Origin: Myxococcota bacterium
GTDB taxonomy: Bacteria; Myxococcota; JAJVIH01
Length of the DNA: 42,196 nt
Direction of reading: 5' to 3'
Assembly: GCA_022072125.1 (NCBI GenBank)
Contig: JAJVIH010000033.1
Location: 1 to 42,196 of the forward strand
Within the stretch, counting starts at the first letter, position 1. Each line of letters starts with the position of its first letter. The position numbers and the translations under genes are program-made. Below the pieces are notes generated by a model, which saw nothing but the letters and a program-made list of their open reading frames with translations, was not told where the DNA came from and ran no database searches. Shown one piece after another: positions 16,851 through 26,065 of this stretch.

Positions 16851-17770
16851 TCAATCCACTCGGAACCGGCGCCGGGGCGCACGCTGATCATGGCGATCAA
16901 TCCCGACACCAGCGATGCAACCAGCATGAAGGTCAGGACGGCGCCCCAGGACAGGAAGGAGAATCCGAATCCGCTGTACAGGGACTCGGGAATCACCGCC
17001 AGTTCGCTGAACACCCAGGAGGATCCAAACGCGGCGGCCAGCAACGCCAGCACCGATGAAGCGGCGCCGATGAACATGCCCTCGAAAAAATAAGGGATGC
17101 GCAGAAACACCGGCGTGGCGCCGAACACCGAAAGGATATGCATCTCGCCGGCGCGCCGGGCGTAGGACAACCGCACCACCGAGGCGACGGTGAACAGGCC
17201 AATCACCGCGGCCAGCAACGCCAGCGCGCCGCCAATCCGGTACACGGCGGCGGACAGGCGATCCAGCGCCTCGCGGACATCCTTGCCATAGTCCACGGAG
17301 TCCACCTCGGGCAGTTTCTGAAGCCCGGCGGCGAACGCCTGAACCCGCGCCAGATCGGTGTCGCCAGGTTTCAGGGCGGCTTCCACCGTGGGCAGCAAGG
17401 GCGGATCGGGAAACTGATCCAGCGCGGCGCCAATATCGGGAAACTGCCGCCGGAACCGCTCGGCCGCATCGGCGGGGGGCAGGTAGCGCGCCTCGCGCAC
17501 CAGGGCGTTCCTGGCGGCCTGACTGGCTATCTCCTTGCCTCGCGCATCGGAGGCGCCCGGCTTGAGGAAAACCGACACGCGCACCACTTCGTTGAAGCGC
17601 AGCAGGGCCATGTCCAGATTGGCGGCGATGGTCCACGCGGTGACGATGGCGAAAAAACTGAGCGAGGCGGTGAGGATCGTCAGCATGGTGGTGAGCGGCG
17701 CGCGCGCCAAGCCCTGCATCGCCAGGCGGGCGGCGAACTGCAACTGCCGGGCGGCGGGCGTCTCGCTCAC
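16847..17770 (-). CDS. ftsX: Cell-division permease-like protein FtsX
   Basis: A 307-residue integral membrane protein with the FtsX layout: one N-terminal membrane helix (about 28-50), a periplasmic domain (about 52-185, the part that contacts EnvC-type partners), and three further helices (about 190-215, 235-260 and 272-298). Characteristic segments include [11 protein letters not shown] after the first helix and [21 protein letters not shown] after the second. It carries no ATP-binding motifs and works with FtsE. The gene overlaps ftsE by ATGA upstream and envC by ATGA downstream, so the three products are surely made together. Length agrees with the family. Confidence 0.95.
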   Translation of the reverse strand: MSETPAARQLQFAARLAMQGLARAPLTTMLTILTASLSFFAIVTAWTIAANLDMALLRFNEVVRVSVFLKPGASDARGKEIASQAARNALVREARYLPPADAAERFRRQFPDIGAALDQFPDPPLLPTVEAALKPGDTDLARVQAFAAGLQKLPEVDSVDYGKDVREALDRLSAAVYRIGGALALLAAVIGLFTVASVVRLSYARRAGEMHILSVFGATPVFLRIPYFFEGMFIGAASSVLALLAAAFGSSWVFSELAVIPESLYSGFGFSFLSWGAVLTFMLVASLVSGLIAMISVRPGAGSEWIE

Positions 17771-18441
17771 ACGGAACCTCCGCTGCCGGCGTCGCGTATG
17801 CCTCCATCACCCAGCACCAGCACCCGGCTGTGGTATTTTTCAATCAACTCGGCGCTGTGGGTGGCGACCACCACGGTGGCTCCGCGCGCGTTGGCCTCGC
17901 GCAGCAGTTCGAGAATGGAAAACGAGCGTTCGGTGTCCAGGTTGCCGGTGGGCTCGTCGGCCAGCAAGACCTGCGGATCATGCACCAGCGCCCGGGCGAT
18001 GGCGACGCGCTGTTGCTCGCCGCCCGACAACTGGCGCGGATAGGCCTGCTGGCGGTGCGGCATGCCCACCCGCGTCAGCACCTTGAACACCCGGGCTCGA
18101 ATCTGCGCCGGGGGTTTGCCCAATACCTCCAGCGGAAGGGAGACATTCTCCGCGACCGTGCGGTTCGGCAACAGCTTGAAATCCTGAAAGACCACGCCGA
18201 TGGATCGCCGCGCCAGGGCAAGCTGGTGACGGGTGAATTGGGTCACGGGTTGATCCGCCACCCGCACGGTTCCGGAATTGGGTTGATCCATGCCAATCAG
18301 GATGCGGAACAGGGTGGTTTTTCCGGCGCCGGAAGGTCCCGTCAGAAACACGAACTCGCCCCGCTCCACACGAAAGGAAATATTGTTCAGGACCGGCGGA
18401 GAGCCTGCAAACGCCCGGGTGAGTGACTGGACTTCGATCAA
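17767..18441 (-). CDS. ftsE: Cell-division ATP-binding protein FtsE
   Basis: A 224-residue ABC ATPase, the usual FtsE length. Walker A is GPSGAGKTT (35-43), the Q-loop carries the FtsE-typical VVFQDFKLL (83-91), the signature is LSGGEQQR (138-145) and Walker B is VLLADEP (158-164), all intact. The start is a TTG at 18441-18439; no ATG is available near the conserved N-terminus [11 protein letters not shown], and GGGTGACGGA lies just upstream. The gene follows the conserved Pro-rich protein gene by 11 bases. ATP hydrolysis by FtsE is transmitted through FtsX to switch EnvC and its amidases on during septation. Confidence 0.95.
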   Translation of the reverse strand: MIEVQSLTRAFAGSPPVLNNISFRVERGEFVFLTGPSGAGKTTLFRILIGMDQPNSGTVRVADQPVTQFTRHQLALARRSIGVVFQDFKLLPNRTVAENVSLPLEVLGKPPAQIRARVFKVLTRVGMPHRQQAYPRQLSGGEQQRVAIARALVHDPQVLLADEPTGNLDTERSFSILELLREANARGATVVVATHSAELIEKYHSRVLVLGDGGIRDAGSGGSV

Positions 18442-18452
18442 GGTCCGTCACC

Positions 18453-19241
18453 CTACTTCTTGGCGGATTCCTCCGCGAGATAACTCAGAATGATTTCGTC
18501 CAGGGACTTGTCGCTGGAAAGCTCATTGAAAAACCCGTTTGCGTTCTGGGAATTGACGGTGATGGTCGCCCCCGCGGTGGAGGGACGGACGGGGGGTTGA
18601 CCGGATGGTGGAACCGCCTGCATCGCCGGTGAAGTCGGCCGGGGCGGATTGGGCGGCGAAATCACCGCCTGCGGCATGGCCAGGGAAGGCGCTGGCATGG
18701 CCGGGGCCGGCCGCGCCGGAGCCTTTGGCAAGGGTGAGGATGCGGGTCTCGCCGGAGGCAGAACCCCGGGAATGGATGGCGTGGTCGGCCGGGGGGGCGG
18801 AGTTGGCGATGTGCTGGGCCGTGCGAAAGGCGGCGCCGGCTGGGCGGTTTTGGCGGCGGGTTGTTCCGCCGGTTCCGGTTTGGACGGCCCGGGTGGCGGA
18901 ACGGCCGGCGTCTGGACGGAAGCTTTGGCTTGCTGGGGCGGCAGACCGCTGCGCAACCGGGAGACATTCTGATCGTAAGAGCCCTTGATCAGATCCCGCA
19001 GCACATCCTTGTGCTGTTTTTCCATGATGGCGCGAACCAGGTCGGCCACATTGGCCTCGCTGATAATATCCGCGTAGCTGGTCTTTTTCGATGCGACGAT
19101 ATTCCCGCCGACAAAGACGTGGGTGATCACATGCGGATTCTTCAGCCCGGAGTCTTCCGTCTGCACATGGAAAATCTCGTTGTTATGCTTGATGTTGTGA
19201 TTATATCCGGGAAGCACGATCCATCCGCCCTGCAGGTTCAT
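18453..19241 (-). CDS. Conserved 'YNHN' protein with Pro-rich linker, first gene of the ftsE operon
   Basis: A 262-residue protein with three zones. Residues 1-95 look like a compact conserved domain (GYNHNIKHNNEIFHVQTEDSG near 12-32, then HVFVGGNIVASKKTSYADI). Residues about 100-215 are a Pro/Ala/Ser-rich disordered linker. The last 40 residues are again ordered-looking (NGFFNELSSDKSLDEIILSYL). From memory the N-terminal domain recurs in myxobacterial and related genomes as an uncharacterised protein; I cannot verify this here. No signal peptide is seen, so it is probably cytoplasmic. A promoter with a perfect TATAAT lies directly upstream and the gene is 11 bases ahead of ftsE, so it likely heads the division operon. 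Confidence 0.8.
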   Translation of the reverse strand: MNLQGGWIVLPGYNHNIKHNNEIFHVQTEDSGLKNPHVITHVFVGGNIVASKKTSYADIISEANVADLVRAIMEKQHKDVLRDLIKGSYDQNVSRLRSGLPPQQAKASVQTPAVPPPGPSKPEPAEQPAAKTAQPAPPFARPSTSPTPPPRPTTPSIPGVLPPARPASSPLPKAPARPAPAMPAPSLAMPQAVISPPNPPRPTSPAMQAVPPSGQPPVRPSTAGATITVNSQNANGFFNELSSDKSLDEIILSYLAEESAKK

Positions 19242-19269
19242 TCCTGACCTGCATCCTTAAGAAGGAAGA

Positions 19270-19298
19270 ATTATAATCCACCGCCCCGGAATTGAAAA
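19270..19298 (-). promoter_or_regulatory. Promoter of the ftsE-ftsX-envC-ctpA operon
   Basis: On the minus strand TTTTCA (19298-19293) and a perfect TATAAT (19275-19270) are separated by 17 bases. Transcription would start near 19263, about 22 nt ahead of the ATG at 19241. The surrounding sequence is locally AT-rich compared with the neighbouring genes. Confidence 0.6.
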
Positions 19299-19454
19299 GG
19301 CGGGATGAGGCGGCGGAAGGAATTTCCCCCAATCCGGGCGCCAAGACCCGGGATCCGGGGCCACGGGCGGAAGTGAAAAGTCCCGGTATTGTTGACCGTC
19401 CCGCAAGGGCGCGGATATCGTTTGTCTGTCAGAAACCACACGAGGGTGCGCGAG

Positions 19455-20603
19455 ATGAGAGTGGAAGCTGGGTCCCCGCAGACGCCGCTGACCTTCAAAG
19501 GGTCGCCCAATCCGACCATGGGCATCGAACTGGAGTTGGGCATCGTGGATAAAAACACCCGCGCCCTCGCCTCCGCCGCCCCCCGTCTTCTCGAAGAGTT
19601 TGGCGACACCCCCCATTTCAAGGCCGAATTGTTCCAGTGCATCGTGGAAGTGGTGACCGGCATCTGCACCAACGTGGGCGAGGCCCGCGCCGAACTCGAA
19701 GGCCACCTCAAAAAGCTGTTTGAATACGGCGACGCCAACGGCCTGGCCTTTATCGGCACGGGCACCCATCCCTTCGCCGACTACCGGGATCAGCAGATCA
19801 CGGACAACGAACGCTACCACCGCCTGGTCAACCGCATGGGATGGCCCGCCAAACGTCTGCTCATCATGGGCGCTCATGTCCATATCGGCATCGAATCCGG
19901 CGAAAAGGCCATCGCCATCATGAATTCCCTGACCGCCTACATGCCGCATTTCATGGCGATTTCGGCGTCCAGCCCGTTTTTCATGGGCAATGACACCGGC
20001 CTGGCCTCCAGCCGCCTGAAAATTTTCGAAAACCTGCCCACGGCGGGACTGCCCCCGCACCTGGAAAACTGGGCGGAATTTGTCCGGCTGATGCGCACCC
20101 TGATCAACGCCGAGGCCATCCAGTCCATCCGCGAAATCTGGTGGGACGTGCGGCCGCACCTCAACTACGGCACGCTGGAAATCCGCGTTTGCGATGGTTT
20201 GGCGACGCTTTCCGAGGCCATCACCGTGGCGGCTTTTGTCCAGGCGCTCGTGGTGCATCTGGGCGAGATGTACGATCAGGGCATGCAGATGCCGACGCTG
20301 ATGAACTGGACCCTGAAGGAAAACAAATGGCGGGCCGCCCGCTACGCCACCGAAGCGCGGATCATCCGCAACGAGCGCGGGGAACAGGTGGATGTGGTCG
20401 AGCACCTGAATAACCTGCTGATCGAACTCAACCCCATCGCCCGCCGTCTGGGAAGCGAAAAGGAATTGTTGGGCATACAAAGGGTGCTGTCCAGGGGGGC
20501 GAGTTACTCGCGCCAGCGCCGGGTTTTCCAGAAAACCGGCGACCTGCGCGCCGTGGTGGACAGCCTGGTGGAGGAACTCCGCCATGGCCAGCAGGACGCC
20601 TGA
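19455..20603 (+). CDS. ybdK: YbdK-type glutamate-cysteine ligase (carboxylate-amine ligase)
   Basis: A 382-residue cytoplasmic enzyme of the GCS2 family. Diagnostic segments are TMGIELELGIVD at the start of the fold, GTGTHPFADY, DNERYHRLVN, GAHVHIGIESG, SASSPFFMGNDTGLASSR and WWDVRPHLNYGTLEIRVCD, all in the expected order and close to E. coli YbdK. The family has weak glutamate-cysteine ligase activity; the true substrate is often unknown. The frame is open from 19389 (TTG), but the ATG at 19455 lies just before the conserved region and follows GAGGGTGCGCGAG, so I prefer it. The gene is divergent from the ftsE operon and stands alone. The long open frame on the opposite strand is a GC-driven shadow. 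Confidence 0.9.
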   Translation: MRVEAGSPQTPLTFKGSPNPTMGIELELGIVDKNTRALASAAPRLLEEFGDTPHFKAELFQCIVEVVTGICTNVGEARAELEGHLKKLFEYGDANGLAFIGTGTHPFADYRDQQITDNERYHRLVNRMGWPAKRLLIMGAHVHIGIESGEKAIAIMNSLTAYMPHFMAISASSPFFMGNDTGLASSRLKIFENLPTAGLPPHLENWAEFVRLMRTLINAEAIQSIREIWWDVRPHLNYGTLEIRVCDGLATLSEAITVAAFVQALVVHLGEMYDQGMQMPTLMNWTLKENKWRAARYATEARIIRNERGEQVDVVEHLNNLLIELNPIARRLGSEKELLGIQRVLSRGASYSRQRRVFQKTGDLRAVVDSLVEELRHGQQDA

Positions 20604-20645
20604 GCCGGCTCCATCCGCCCTGCCCCGGCATCCGCCGTTCTTGAC

Positions 20646-20668
20646 TTCGTGAAATCAGCGATCACGAA
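20646..20668. terminator. Hairpin between convergent genes, possible bidirectional terminator
   Basis: Perfect inverted repeat TTCGTGA / TCACGAA with a nine-base loop, in the 109-base gap where the YbdK-type gene and rfbD converge. No long T-run follows on either strand, so termination strength is doubtful. Confidence 0.4.
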
Positions 20669-20712
20669 AATCATGTTGTCCAGAGAAGGCCGCCGCTCTC
20701 CGGCAGGCTGAA

Positions 20713-21558
20713 TCATCCGCCGTCCAGGTATTCCATCAGGTCTTCCCGCCAGTGATGCATCCGGTCAAGGCCGCGCAGCCGCAGCCTTGCGTTGTCCAGC
20801 ACCGAATAGCGCGGGCGATCAGCGGGCGCCCCGTATTCCACGGTGGTGATGGGAACTAGTTCGCAGGCGGCGTTTTCATGATCGCGGATGACCCCGGCAA
20901 TGGCGAACCAGGCGGCTTCCCCCTGAGCGGTGGCGTGGTACAGCCCACCTTCCGGCTGTTCCGCGAGCACCAGCAGTTGCCGCGCCAGGGTGCGCGCCCG
21001 CGTCAGGGAGACGATCTGATCATTCACCACGCGCAGCGAGTTTTTTTCTTTCACCAGCCGCCGGATGGTGTCCACGAAGTTTTTACCGCCGCGCTCATAT
21101 ACCGCCGAGGTGCGAACCACCATCGCTTGCGGGCGGACCGACAACACCCGCTGCTCTCCTTCCAGTTTGGTGCGTCCGTAGGCATTCAGCGGATGGGGCG
21201 TGTCGCTCTCCACATAGGGACGCCCGGCCCGGCCATCGAATACGTAGTCGGTGGATACATGAATGAAGGGGATATTCTGGTTTCCGCATTCCTTCGCCAT
21301 CAACTCCGGCGCGAGGGCGTTGATGGCGCGGGCCTTTTCCTCCTCCTTTTCCGCCAGGTCCACCGCCGTATACGCGGCGGCGTTGATGACCAGTCCGGGC
21401 TTTTCCGCGGCGATGATCTCCACCGCCGCTTGCGGGCGGGCCGCCAGATCGCCGCGTTCATGGCCCGCGCAAATCACGGCGCAGCCATACATGGGCGCTT
21501 CCGCCGCGAGCGCCCGCGCCAGTTGCCCCGATTGTCCAAACACCAGCAGTGTTTTCAT
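20713..21558 (-). CDS. rfbD: dTDP-4-dehydrorhamnose reductase RmlD/RfbD
   Basis: A 281-residue NAD(P)H-dependent short-chain reductase that performs the last step of dTDP-L-rhamnose synthesis. The nucleotide-binding GQSGQLA is at 8-14, the family-specific STDYVFDG at 102-109, and the catalytic Tyr/Lys pair is YGRTK (Y127, K131). Length fits RmlD. RmlA, B and C are not in this window, so the pathway is scattered or its partners lie elsewhere. The neighbouring upstream gene on the same strand encodes a membrane-anchored SGNH hydrolase 40 bases away. This could act on surface polysaccharide, but the link is only positional. Confidence 0.92.
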   Translation of the reverse strand: MKTLLVFGQSGQLARALAAEAPMYGCAVICAGHERGDLAARPQAAVEIIAAEKPGLVINAAAYTAVDLAEKEEEKARAINALAPELMAKECGNQNIPFIHVSTDYVFDGRAGRPYVESDTPHPLNAYGRTKLEGEQRVLSVRPQAMVVRTSAVYERGGKNFVDTIRRLVKEKNSLRVVNDQIVSLTRARTLARQLLVLAEQPEGGLYHATAQGEAAWFAIAGVIRDHENAACELVPITTVEYGAPADRPRYSVLDNARLRLRGLDRMHHWREDLMEYLDGG

Positions 21559-21598
21559 GGCGAATCCGCTTGAACCTTATGCTCCCGGGAGAGCCGGA

Positions 21599-22657
21599 TT
21601 ATTCCGCCTTCACCGCGGGGGGCGGAGGAAATACCGGCGTCATGCCGTGGCGCGCCAACCCTTCCGCGATCTTGCCGGCCAGCCAGACGTGCCCCGCCGC
21701 ACTGGGATGATAAACATCCGCCGGGTCCAGGACAAAATCCGGATCGCCGGCGAGGCAGCCCGGAGCCGGTTCCACCCAGGGGATTCCGTTTTTCTCCCAT
21801 TCTCCCTTGAGCAGGCGATGGTACTCCCGGCAGCGCGGCAACTGATTGCCTTCAATGCGGGACGCCTCGCCAAAATAGGGCAGCAGAACCATCATCACCT
21901 TCAATCCCCGCTTTTTCAGATACAGCGGAGTCTGCACCGCGGCGGCGAAAGAACGGGCGGAAATGGCGTGATCGTTGGCGTATTCATCGCGCGGCCAGGC
22001 GTTGTGGGTGGCGAAGGTCTGGAACAACTGGAATTTCCACCAGAATTGACCCAGCGGAATGCGCCGCCAGACCGTGAAGCCGTTTTCCACCCAGGGCCAG
22101 TAAATTTCCTTGTCCGCGATGGTCAGCACCAGAGAGGCGTCGGCGTCGTTGGGGCAGACCGCGATGATCGCCGCGTGCGCCTCGAACCCGTGATATTTCC
22201 AGTAGTGCAGCCACTGCTGCGCATTGCTTCCCGGACTGCCCAGGTTGAAGGACTCGACCTTGAGCCCCTGCGAGCGGAAATTCCGCTCCACCACGTTTTC
22301 AAAGGTTTCCTGACGCATCACCCCCGTGCCCGCCGCCACGGAGTCGCCAATCACCAGATAACGGAATACGCCTTCCGGCGGGGATTTCGCGCGCGGCTCG
22401 TTCCACTCGAACATGCCATGGCCATCGGTTCCGCAGGCGCCGGGAACCCACACCCAACCGATGGGATGTCCTTCGATCACCCGCACGCAACCATTGTCCG
22501 GGTGGGTGGTGTACACGGGCCGGTTCAACCCGAAAACACGGAAGATCAATTCCGCCGCCAGCACGGCCGCCGCCACTCCGCCGCAGATCATCAGCCCAAT
22601 CAGCATGACGCGGAATTTCCAGACGCGGGACCCGCTGGATATGTTGGGTTGGCTCAT
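21599..22657 (-). CDS. Membrane-anchored SGNH/GDSL hydrolase
   Basis: A 352-residue protein with an N-terminal membrane helix (about 16-40) and an extracytoplasmic SGNH fold. The nucleophile block is VIGDSVAAG (S106), followed by a Gly/Asn block (SPGSNAQQW), and the C-terminal catalytic pair is DVYH (D314, H317). Families with this architecture are esterases or acyltransferases on lipids, glycans or cell-wall acetyl groups. The substrate is unknown. It sits upstream of rfbD on the same strand, which hints at polysaccharide acyl-group editing. It is divergent from the CoA-transferase gene, with 143 bases between the two starts. Confidence 0.85.
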   Translation of the reverse strand: MSQPNISSGSRVWKFRVMLIGLMICGGVAAAVLAAELIFRVFGLNRPVYTTHPDNGCVRVIEGHPIGWVWVPGACGTDGHGMFEWNEPRAKSPPEGVFRYLVIGDSVAAGTGVMRQETFENVVERNFRSQGLKVESFNLGSPGSNAQQWLHYWKYHGFEAHAAIIAVCPNDADASLVLTIADKEIYWPWVENGFTVWRRIPLGQFWWKFQLFQTFATHNAWPRDEYANDHAISARSFAAAVQTPLYLKKRGLKVMMVLLPYFGEASRIEGNQLPRCREYHRLLKGEWEKNGIPWVEPAPGCLAGDPDFVLDPADVYHPSAAGHVWLAGKIAEGLARHGMTPVFPPPPAVKAE

Positions 22658-22800
22658 CGGCGGGGATTATCCGGTGGTCAAATGTCCGCTGCAAATGAAA
22701 TGGGGCCCCTGTATCCGGCGACGCCGGAACCTCCACATTGCCTTTGCATGGCTGGCCGCCTAACGTCGGAACCGTTGCAATCCCGGAGAAACCAAACCCA

Positions 22801-24012
22801 ATGAGCGAATCTATACCACCGTTGCATGGTCTGCTGGTTGTCGATCTGACGCGGGTGCTCGCAGGCCCCTGCTGCACCATGATCCTGCGTGATCTGGGCG
22901 CGCGGGTCATCAAAATCGAACGGCCCGGCGGGGGAGACGACGCCCGCGCCTTTCCGCCGTTCATTCCCGGCTCCAATGAATCCGCCTATTTCATTTCGGT
23001 CAACCGGGGAAAGGAATCCGCGGTCATCAATCTCAAGGATGAGCGCGGGCGGGATTTGCTGATTCAGTTGATTTCCCGGGCGGATGTGCTGGCCGAAAAC
23101 TTCACCCCCGGATGCATGGATGCCCTGGGCCTCGGCCCGGAAGTACTGTGCGCCCGCAACCCGCGGCTGATCTACGCGCGGCTTTCCGGTATGGGACAGA
23201 CAGGGCCCGACAGCCAGTCGCCCGCCTATGACATCACCATTCAGGCGCGTTCCGGGCTGGCCTCCATCACCGGACCCGATGGCGGCGGCCCCGTCAAGGT
23301 GGGCAGCGCCATCAGCGACCTCGCGGGCGGCATGTACGCCGCCATGGCGATCATGGCCGCGATCATCGAACGCCAGCGTTCGGGCAAGGGCCAGACACTC
23401 GATATCGCCATGCTGGACGCCACGATCAGTCTTCTGGAGAACGCCTTCGCACGCACTTCGGTCGGCGGAGAACCGCCTGGACGCATCGGCATGCGCCATC
23501 CCTCCATCACGCCATTTCAGGCCTTCCGCGCCGCCGATGGAGAATTCGTGATCGCGGCGGGCAACGACAACCTGTGGCGGAAACTGTGCGAGGCGCTGGA
23601 AAAGCCCCAACTCGCCGGTGATCCGCGATTCACCGGCAATCCACAACGCACGGCCAACTGGCGGGCGTTGCAGTCCGAACTGGAGGCCGTGCTGGCCGCG
23701 CAGCCCATCGCCCACTGGCTGGCGTTATTCCGCGAACGAGGAATCCCCGCTGAACCCATTCAGAATATCCCGGAGGTCATGGCTGATCCGCAGGTCCGCG
23801 CCCGCGGCATGGTCACGCCCTATACAGACCCGAAAACCGGCGTGATGCTGGAACTGGCGGGCTCTCCCTTCGGATTCTTCTCCCGGACTCCGGGTGAAAG
23901 ACCGGGGCAAAGTCCGGTGCTGGGCGAACACACCAGCGCCATCCTGCGCGAGTTCTGCGGATTGGATGACGGACAGATCCGCCATCTCCATGCCGCCGGT
24001 GTAGTGGAATGA
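22801..24012 (+). CDS. CaiB/BaiF family III CoA-transferase
   Basis: A 403-residue enzyme that moves CoA between carboxylic acids. Family landmarks are VVDLTRVLAGPCCTMILRD near the N-terminus, VIKIERPGGGD, SVNRGKES, ENFTPGCMD, LSGMGQTGP, the catalytic Asp in AISDLAGG (D173), RQRSGKGQTLDIAMLD, and RTPGERPGQSPVLGEHT near the end. Length fits the family. The start at 22801 (MSESIPPLHG) is chosen because homologues begin a few residues before this conserved LVVDLTRV block; the frame is open 63 bases further. The neighbours give no clear pathway, so the acid substrate cannot be named. Confidence 0.92.
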   Translation: MSESIPPLHGLLVVDLTRVLAGPCCTMILRDLGARVIKIERPGGGDDARAFPPFIPGSNESAYFISVNRGKESAVINLKDERGRDLLIQLISRADVLAENFTPGCMDALGLGPEVLCARNPRLIYARLSGMGQTGPDSQSPAYDITIQARSGLASITGPDGGGPVKVGSAISDLAGGMYAAMAIMAAIIERQRSGKGQTLDIAMLDATISLLENAFARTSVGGEPPGRIGMRHPSITPFQAFRAADGEFVIAAGNDNLWRKLCEALEKPQLAGDPRFTGNPQRTANWRALQSELEAVLAAQPIAHWLALFRERGIPAEPIQNIPEVMADPQVRARGMVTPYTDPKTGVMLELAGSPFGFFSRTPGERPGQSPVLGEHTSAILREFCGLDDGQIRHLHAAGVVE

Positions 24013-24145
24013 CCATCTCCCCCCGGCCCTTTCGCGAACCGGATCCAGGCGGTTGAGGGGAAGATTCCCGCTTCTCGCCGGGATCACAATGGAAGGATGA
24101 CCGGTAAAGGCCAGAATGATTGCAGACGCGGGCCTCGCAACCGGC

Positions 24146-25981
24146 TCAGTTGTTTTTATCGAGCCGGTTTTGCAGATCGCTGACCATCATGGTGAGGCGG
24201 TTGATCTGCTGGTTCTGGGCTTCCACCAAGCCAAGGCGCTCGCGAATCAGCGACTCCAGGCTGGAATTGGCGGATTTGTAATCTTCCACCTTGTTGAGCA
24301 CGGTCTCCAGATTATGGCTCAAACCACTGACCTGCTGATCCCGCTGATCCAGCAATTTGTTATAGGATTCCAGCAATTCCGCCGCTTTTTGCTGGGCGGT
24401 CTCCATGCGCCGGACCGTGTCCTCCAGTTCGACGATGCGCTCACCGCGTTCCCTCGCCACGAAATGCTCCTCGGTCAGCGAGGAGCGGGCGCGCTGCAAA
24501 TCCTCAATCAGGGCGTGCAATTCGGCCGGAGGAGAGACGGATTTCGCCTGACGGTCCAGTTCCGCGCGAAGCCGGACGATTTCCGCGCGCAACTGGACGG
24601 CCTCCACATTGTCCCTGGATGATCCGGCCTCAACTGCAAGCTGCTGTTCCCGGCGGATGCGGCGGGTTTCCGCGCGGGCTTCCTGCAACTCGCCGTTCAG
24701 CCTGTCCAGTTCCTCCTGGCGGCTTTCCACCTCGCGCTTGAGCAGGCGGTTTTCGTCTTCGAGGGCGTGGGTGCGCGTGCGCAGATCCTTCAGTTCGTTG
24801 CGCTGCTGGGTGACGATCTCATCCAGCCGGTCGAAGCGGGAGCGAACCTCGTCCCGGTCCTTTGCAATGGCCTGCTGGAGCTTCGATTTAATCTCGACAT
24901 CCTCGCGCAGGACTTTTAACTCCACCTCGCCGCGCTGCTTCTGCTGGCGTGTTTCTTCCAGTTCGCTGGAGAGGGTCTCCTGCAGCTTGGATTTTTCCTC
25001 GACATTCTGCCGCAGGGTCTGGATTTCCGCTTCGCTCCGCTGCTTTTCCTCGCGGGTCAGGTTGAGTTCCTGAAGCAGGTTCTGGCGCGCCGCTTCCAGT
25101 TCGGACCGCTGTTTCTCGGCGGCTTCCACCGCCTTGCCCGCATGGCCCAGTTCTTCGCGGATGCGGGAGATCTCCGCCTCGCTGCGTTTGAGGCTGGAAG
25201 CCATGACATTGAGATTCTCCAGCACCGACTGGGGCCGGGAACGTCCGCCGAAAGACTCCACCTCGGAGAATGATTGCATCAGCGCCCGGGCGGCTGCGGC
25301 GAAGGATTTGGCGGCGGGAGAATCCTGGTTGAGCAGCCGCACAGGAATATGCTTGTAGCTGGCGCGCACCACGGCGTCATCCCGCGGAATGGACGGCGAC
25401 AGCACCGACCCGCTGAAGGCCTTGTACAGGTAGCCTTCAATCGAGGCGCTCAGGCCCTTGGCGTCCACCATGGTGAGCAGCGTGCCAAGGAATTTCATCC
25501 CCTCGATCTGTTCCTGGATGGTTTTCACCAGGGCGAGGGACTGGTGAAAGGTGCGCACGGCGATGGGTTCGCACTGCAGCACCAGCACCGCTCCGCCCGA
25601 CACTTCCAGGGCGGCGAAGCTGATCAGTTCCAGGGCGGAAGGGGTGTCGAACATCACCAGATCGTAACGCTCGCGGATGCTCTCCAGCAGGTCGAACAGC
25701 GGGTTGTCAATGCTCTCGCGGATGGCTTCGGGCAGGCGCGAACTGGAGGGCAGGACATGAATGCCGTTGATGCCGGTTTTGGCGATGTGATCCAGCGGGC
25801 TCTTCGCGGCGGGAGGCTCCGGTATGTTGTCGCCAAAGACCGCGTAGGCGACCGCGTTCTGGTGATCCAGGTCAATCACAAGCACGCGCTTGCCCGCCGC
25901 GGCGAACTCCGCCGCCAAGTTGATCACGGCCGTGGTTTTTCCACAGCCCCCCTTTTGACTCGTGATGGTAATGACCTGCAT
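24146..25981 (-). CDS. ParA-like ATPase fused to a long coiled coil
   Basis: A 611-residue protein. Residues 1-240 form a ParA/MinD-type P-loop ATPase with deviant Walker A KGGCGKTT (10-17), an A' motif VLVIDLDHQ (33-41) and Walker B LVMFDTPS (108-115). Residues about 260-611 are almost pure coiled coil, rich in Glu, Arg, Gln and Leu heptads and ending in LQNRLDKNN. Ordinary chromosomal or plasmid ParA proteins are 200-400 residues and end after the ATPase. No ParB or parS-like gene is adjacent, which argues against DNA partition and for positioning of protein cargo or a cytoskeletal role. A promoter with 17-base spacing lies upstream. The next gene upstream encodes an FHA-GGDEF protein in the same direction, 84 bases away. 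Confidence 0.88.
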   Translation of the reverse strand: MQVITITSQKGGCGKTTAVINLAAEFAAAGKRVLVIDLDHQNAVAYAVFGDNIPEPPAAKSPLDHIAKTGINGIHVLPSSSRLPEAIRESIDNPLFDLLESIRERYDLVMFDTPSALELISFAALEVSGGAVLVLQCEPIAVRTFHQSLALVKTIQEQIEGMKFLGTLLTMVDAKGLSASIEGYLYKAFSGSVLSPSIPRDDAVVRASYKHIPVRLLNQDSPAAKSFAAAARALMQSFSEVESFGGRSRPQSVLENLNVMASSLKRSEAEISRIREELGHAGKAVEAAEKQRSELEAARQNLLQELNLTREEKQRSEAEIQTLRQNVEEKSKLQETLSSELEETRQQKQRGEVELKVLREDVEIKSKLQQAIAKDRDEVRSRFDRLDEIVTQQRNELKDLRTRTHALEDENRLLKREVESRQEELDRLNGELQEARAETRRIRREQQLAVEAGSSRDNVEAVQLRAEIVRLRAELDRQAKSVSPPAELHALIEDLQRARSSLTEEHFVARERGERIVELEDTVRRMETAQQKAAELLESYNKLLDQRDQQVSGLSHNLETVLNKVEDYKSANSSLESLIRERLGLVEAQNQQINRLTMMVSDLQNRLDKNN

Positions 25982-26010
25982 GACGCGGGTGTTTCCGGAA
26001 AACGGTTCGC

Positions 26011-26039
26011 ACTTTATCCGGGGACGCGCCGCTTGTCAC
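26011..26039 (-). promoter_or_regulatory. Candidate promoter of the ParA-coiled-coil gene
   Basis: On the minus strand GTGACA (26039-26034) and TAAAGT (26016-26011) are 17 bases apart, matching five and four of six consensus positions. Transcription would start near 26004, about 23 nt before the ATG at 25981. Confidence 0.45.
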
Positions 26040-26065
26040 GCATTCCCGCTGACAGGCCGGCAGGA

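Noticed and set aside
19389-19454. TTG start at 19389 for the YbdK-type gene
   Set aside because: The upstream extension has no family similarity, and the ATG at 19455 lies nearer the conserved fold with a plausible ribosome-binding site.
24146-25981. Annotation as an SMC/RecN-type protein because of the coiled coil
   Set aside because: The ATPase is a ParA-type deviant Walker A protein with no ABC signature or C-terminal Walker B.
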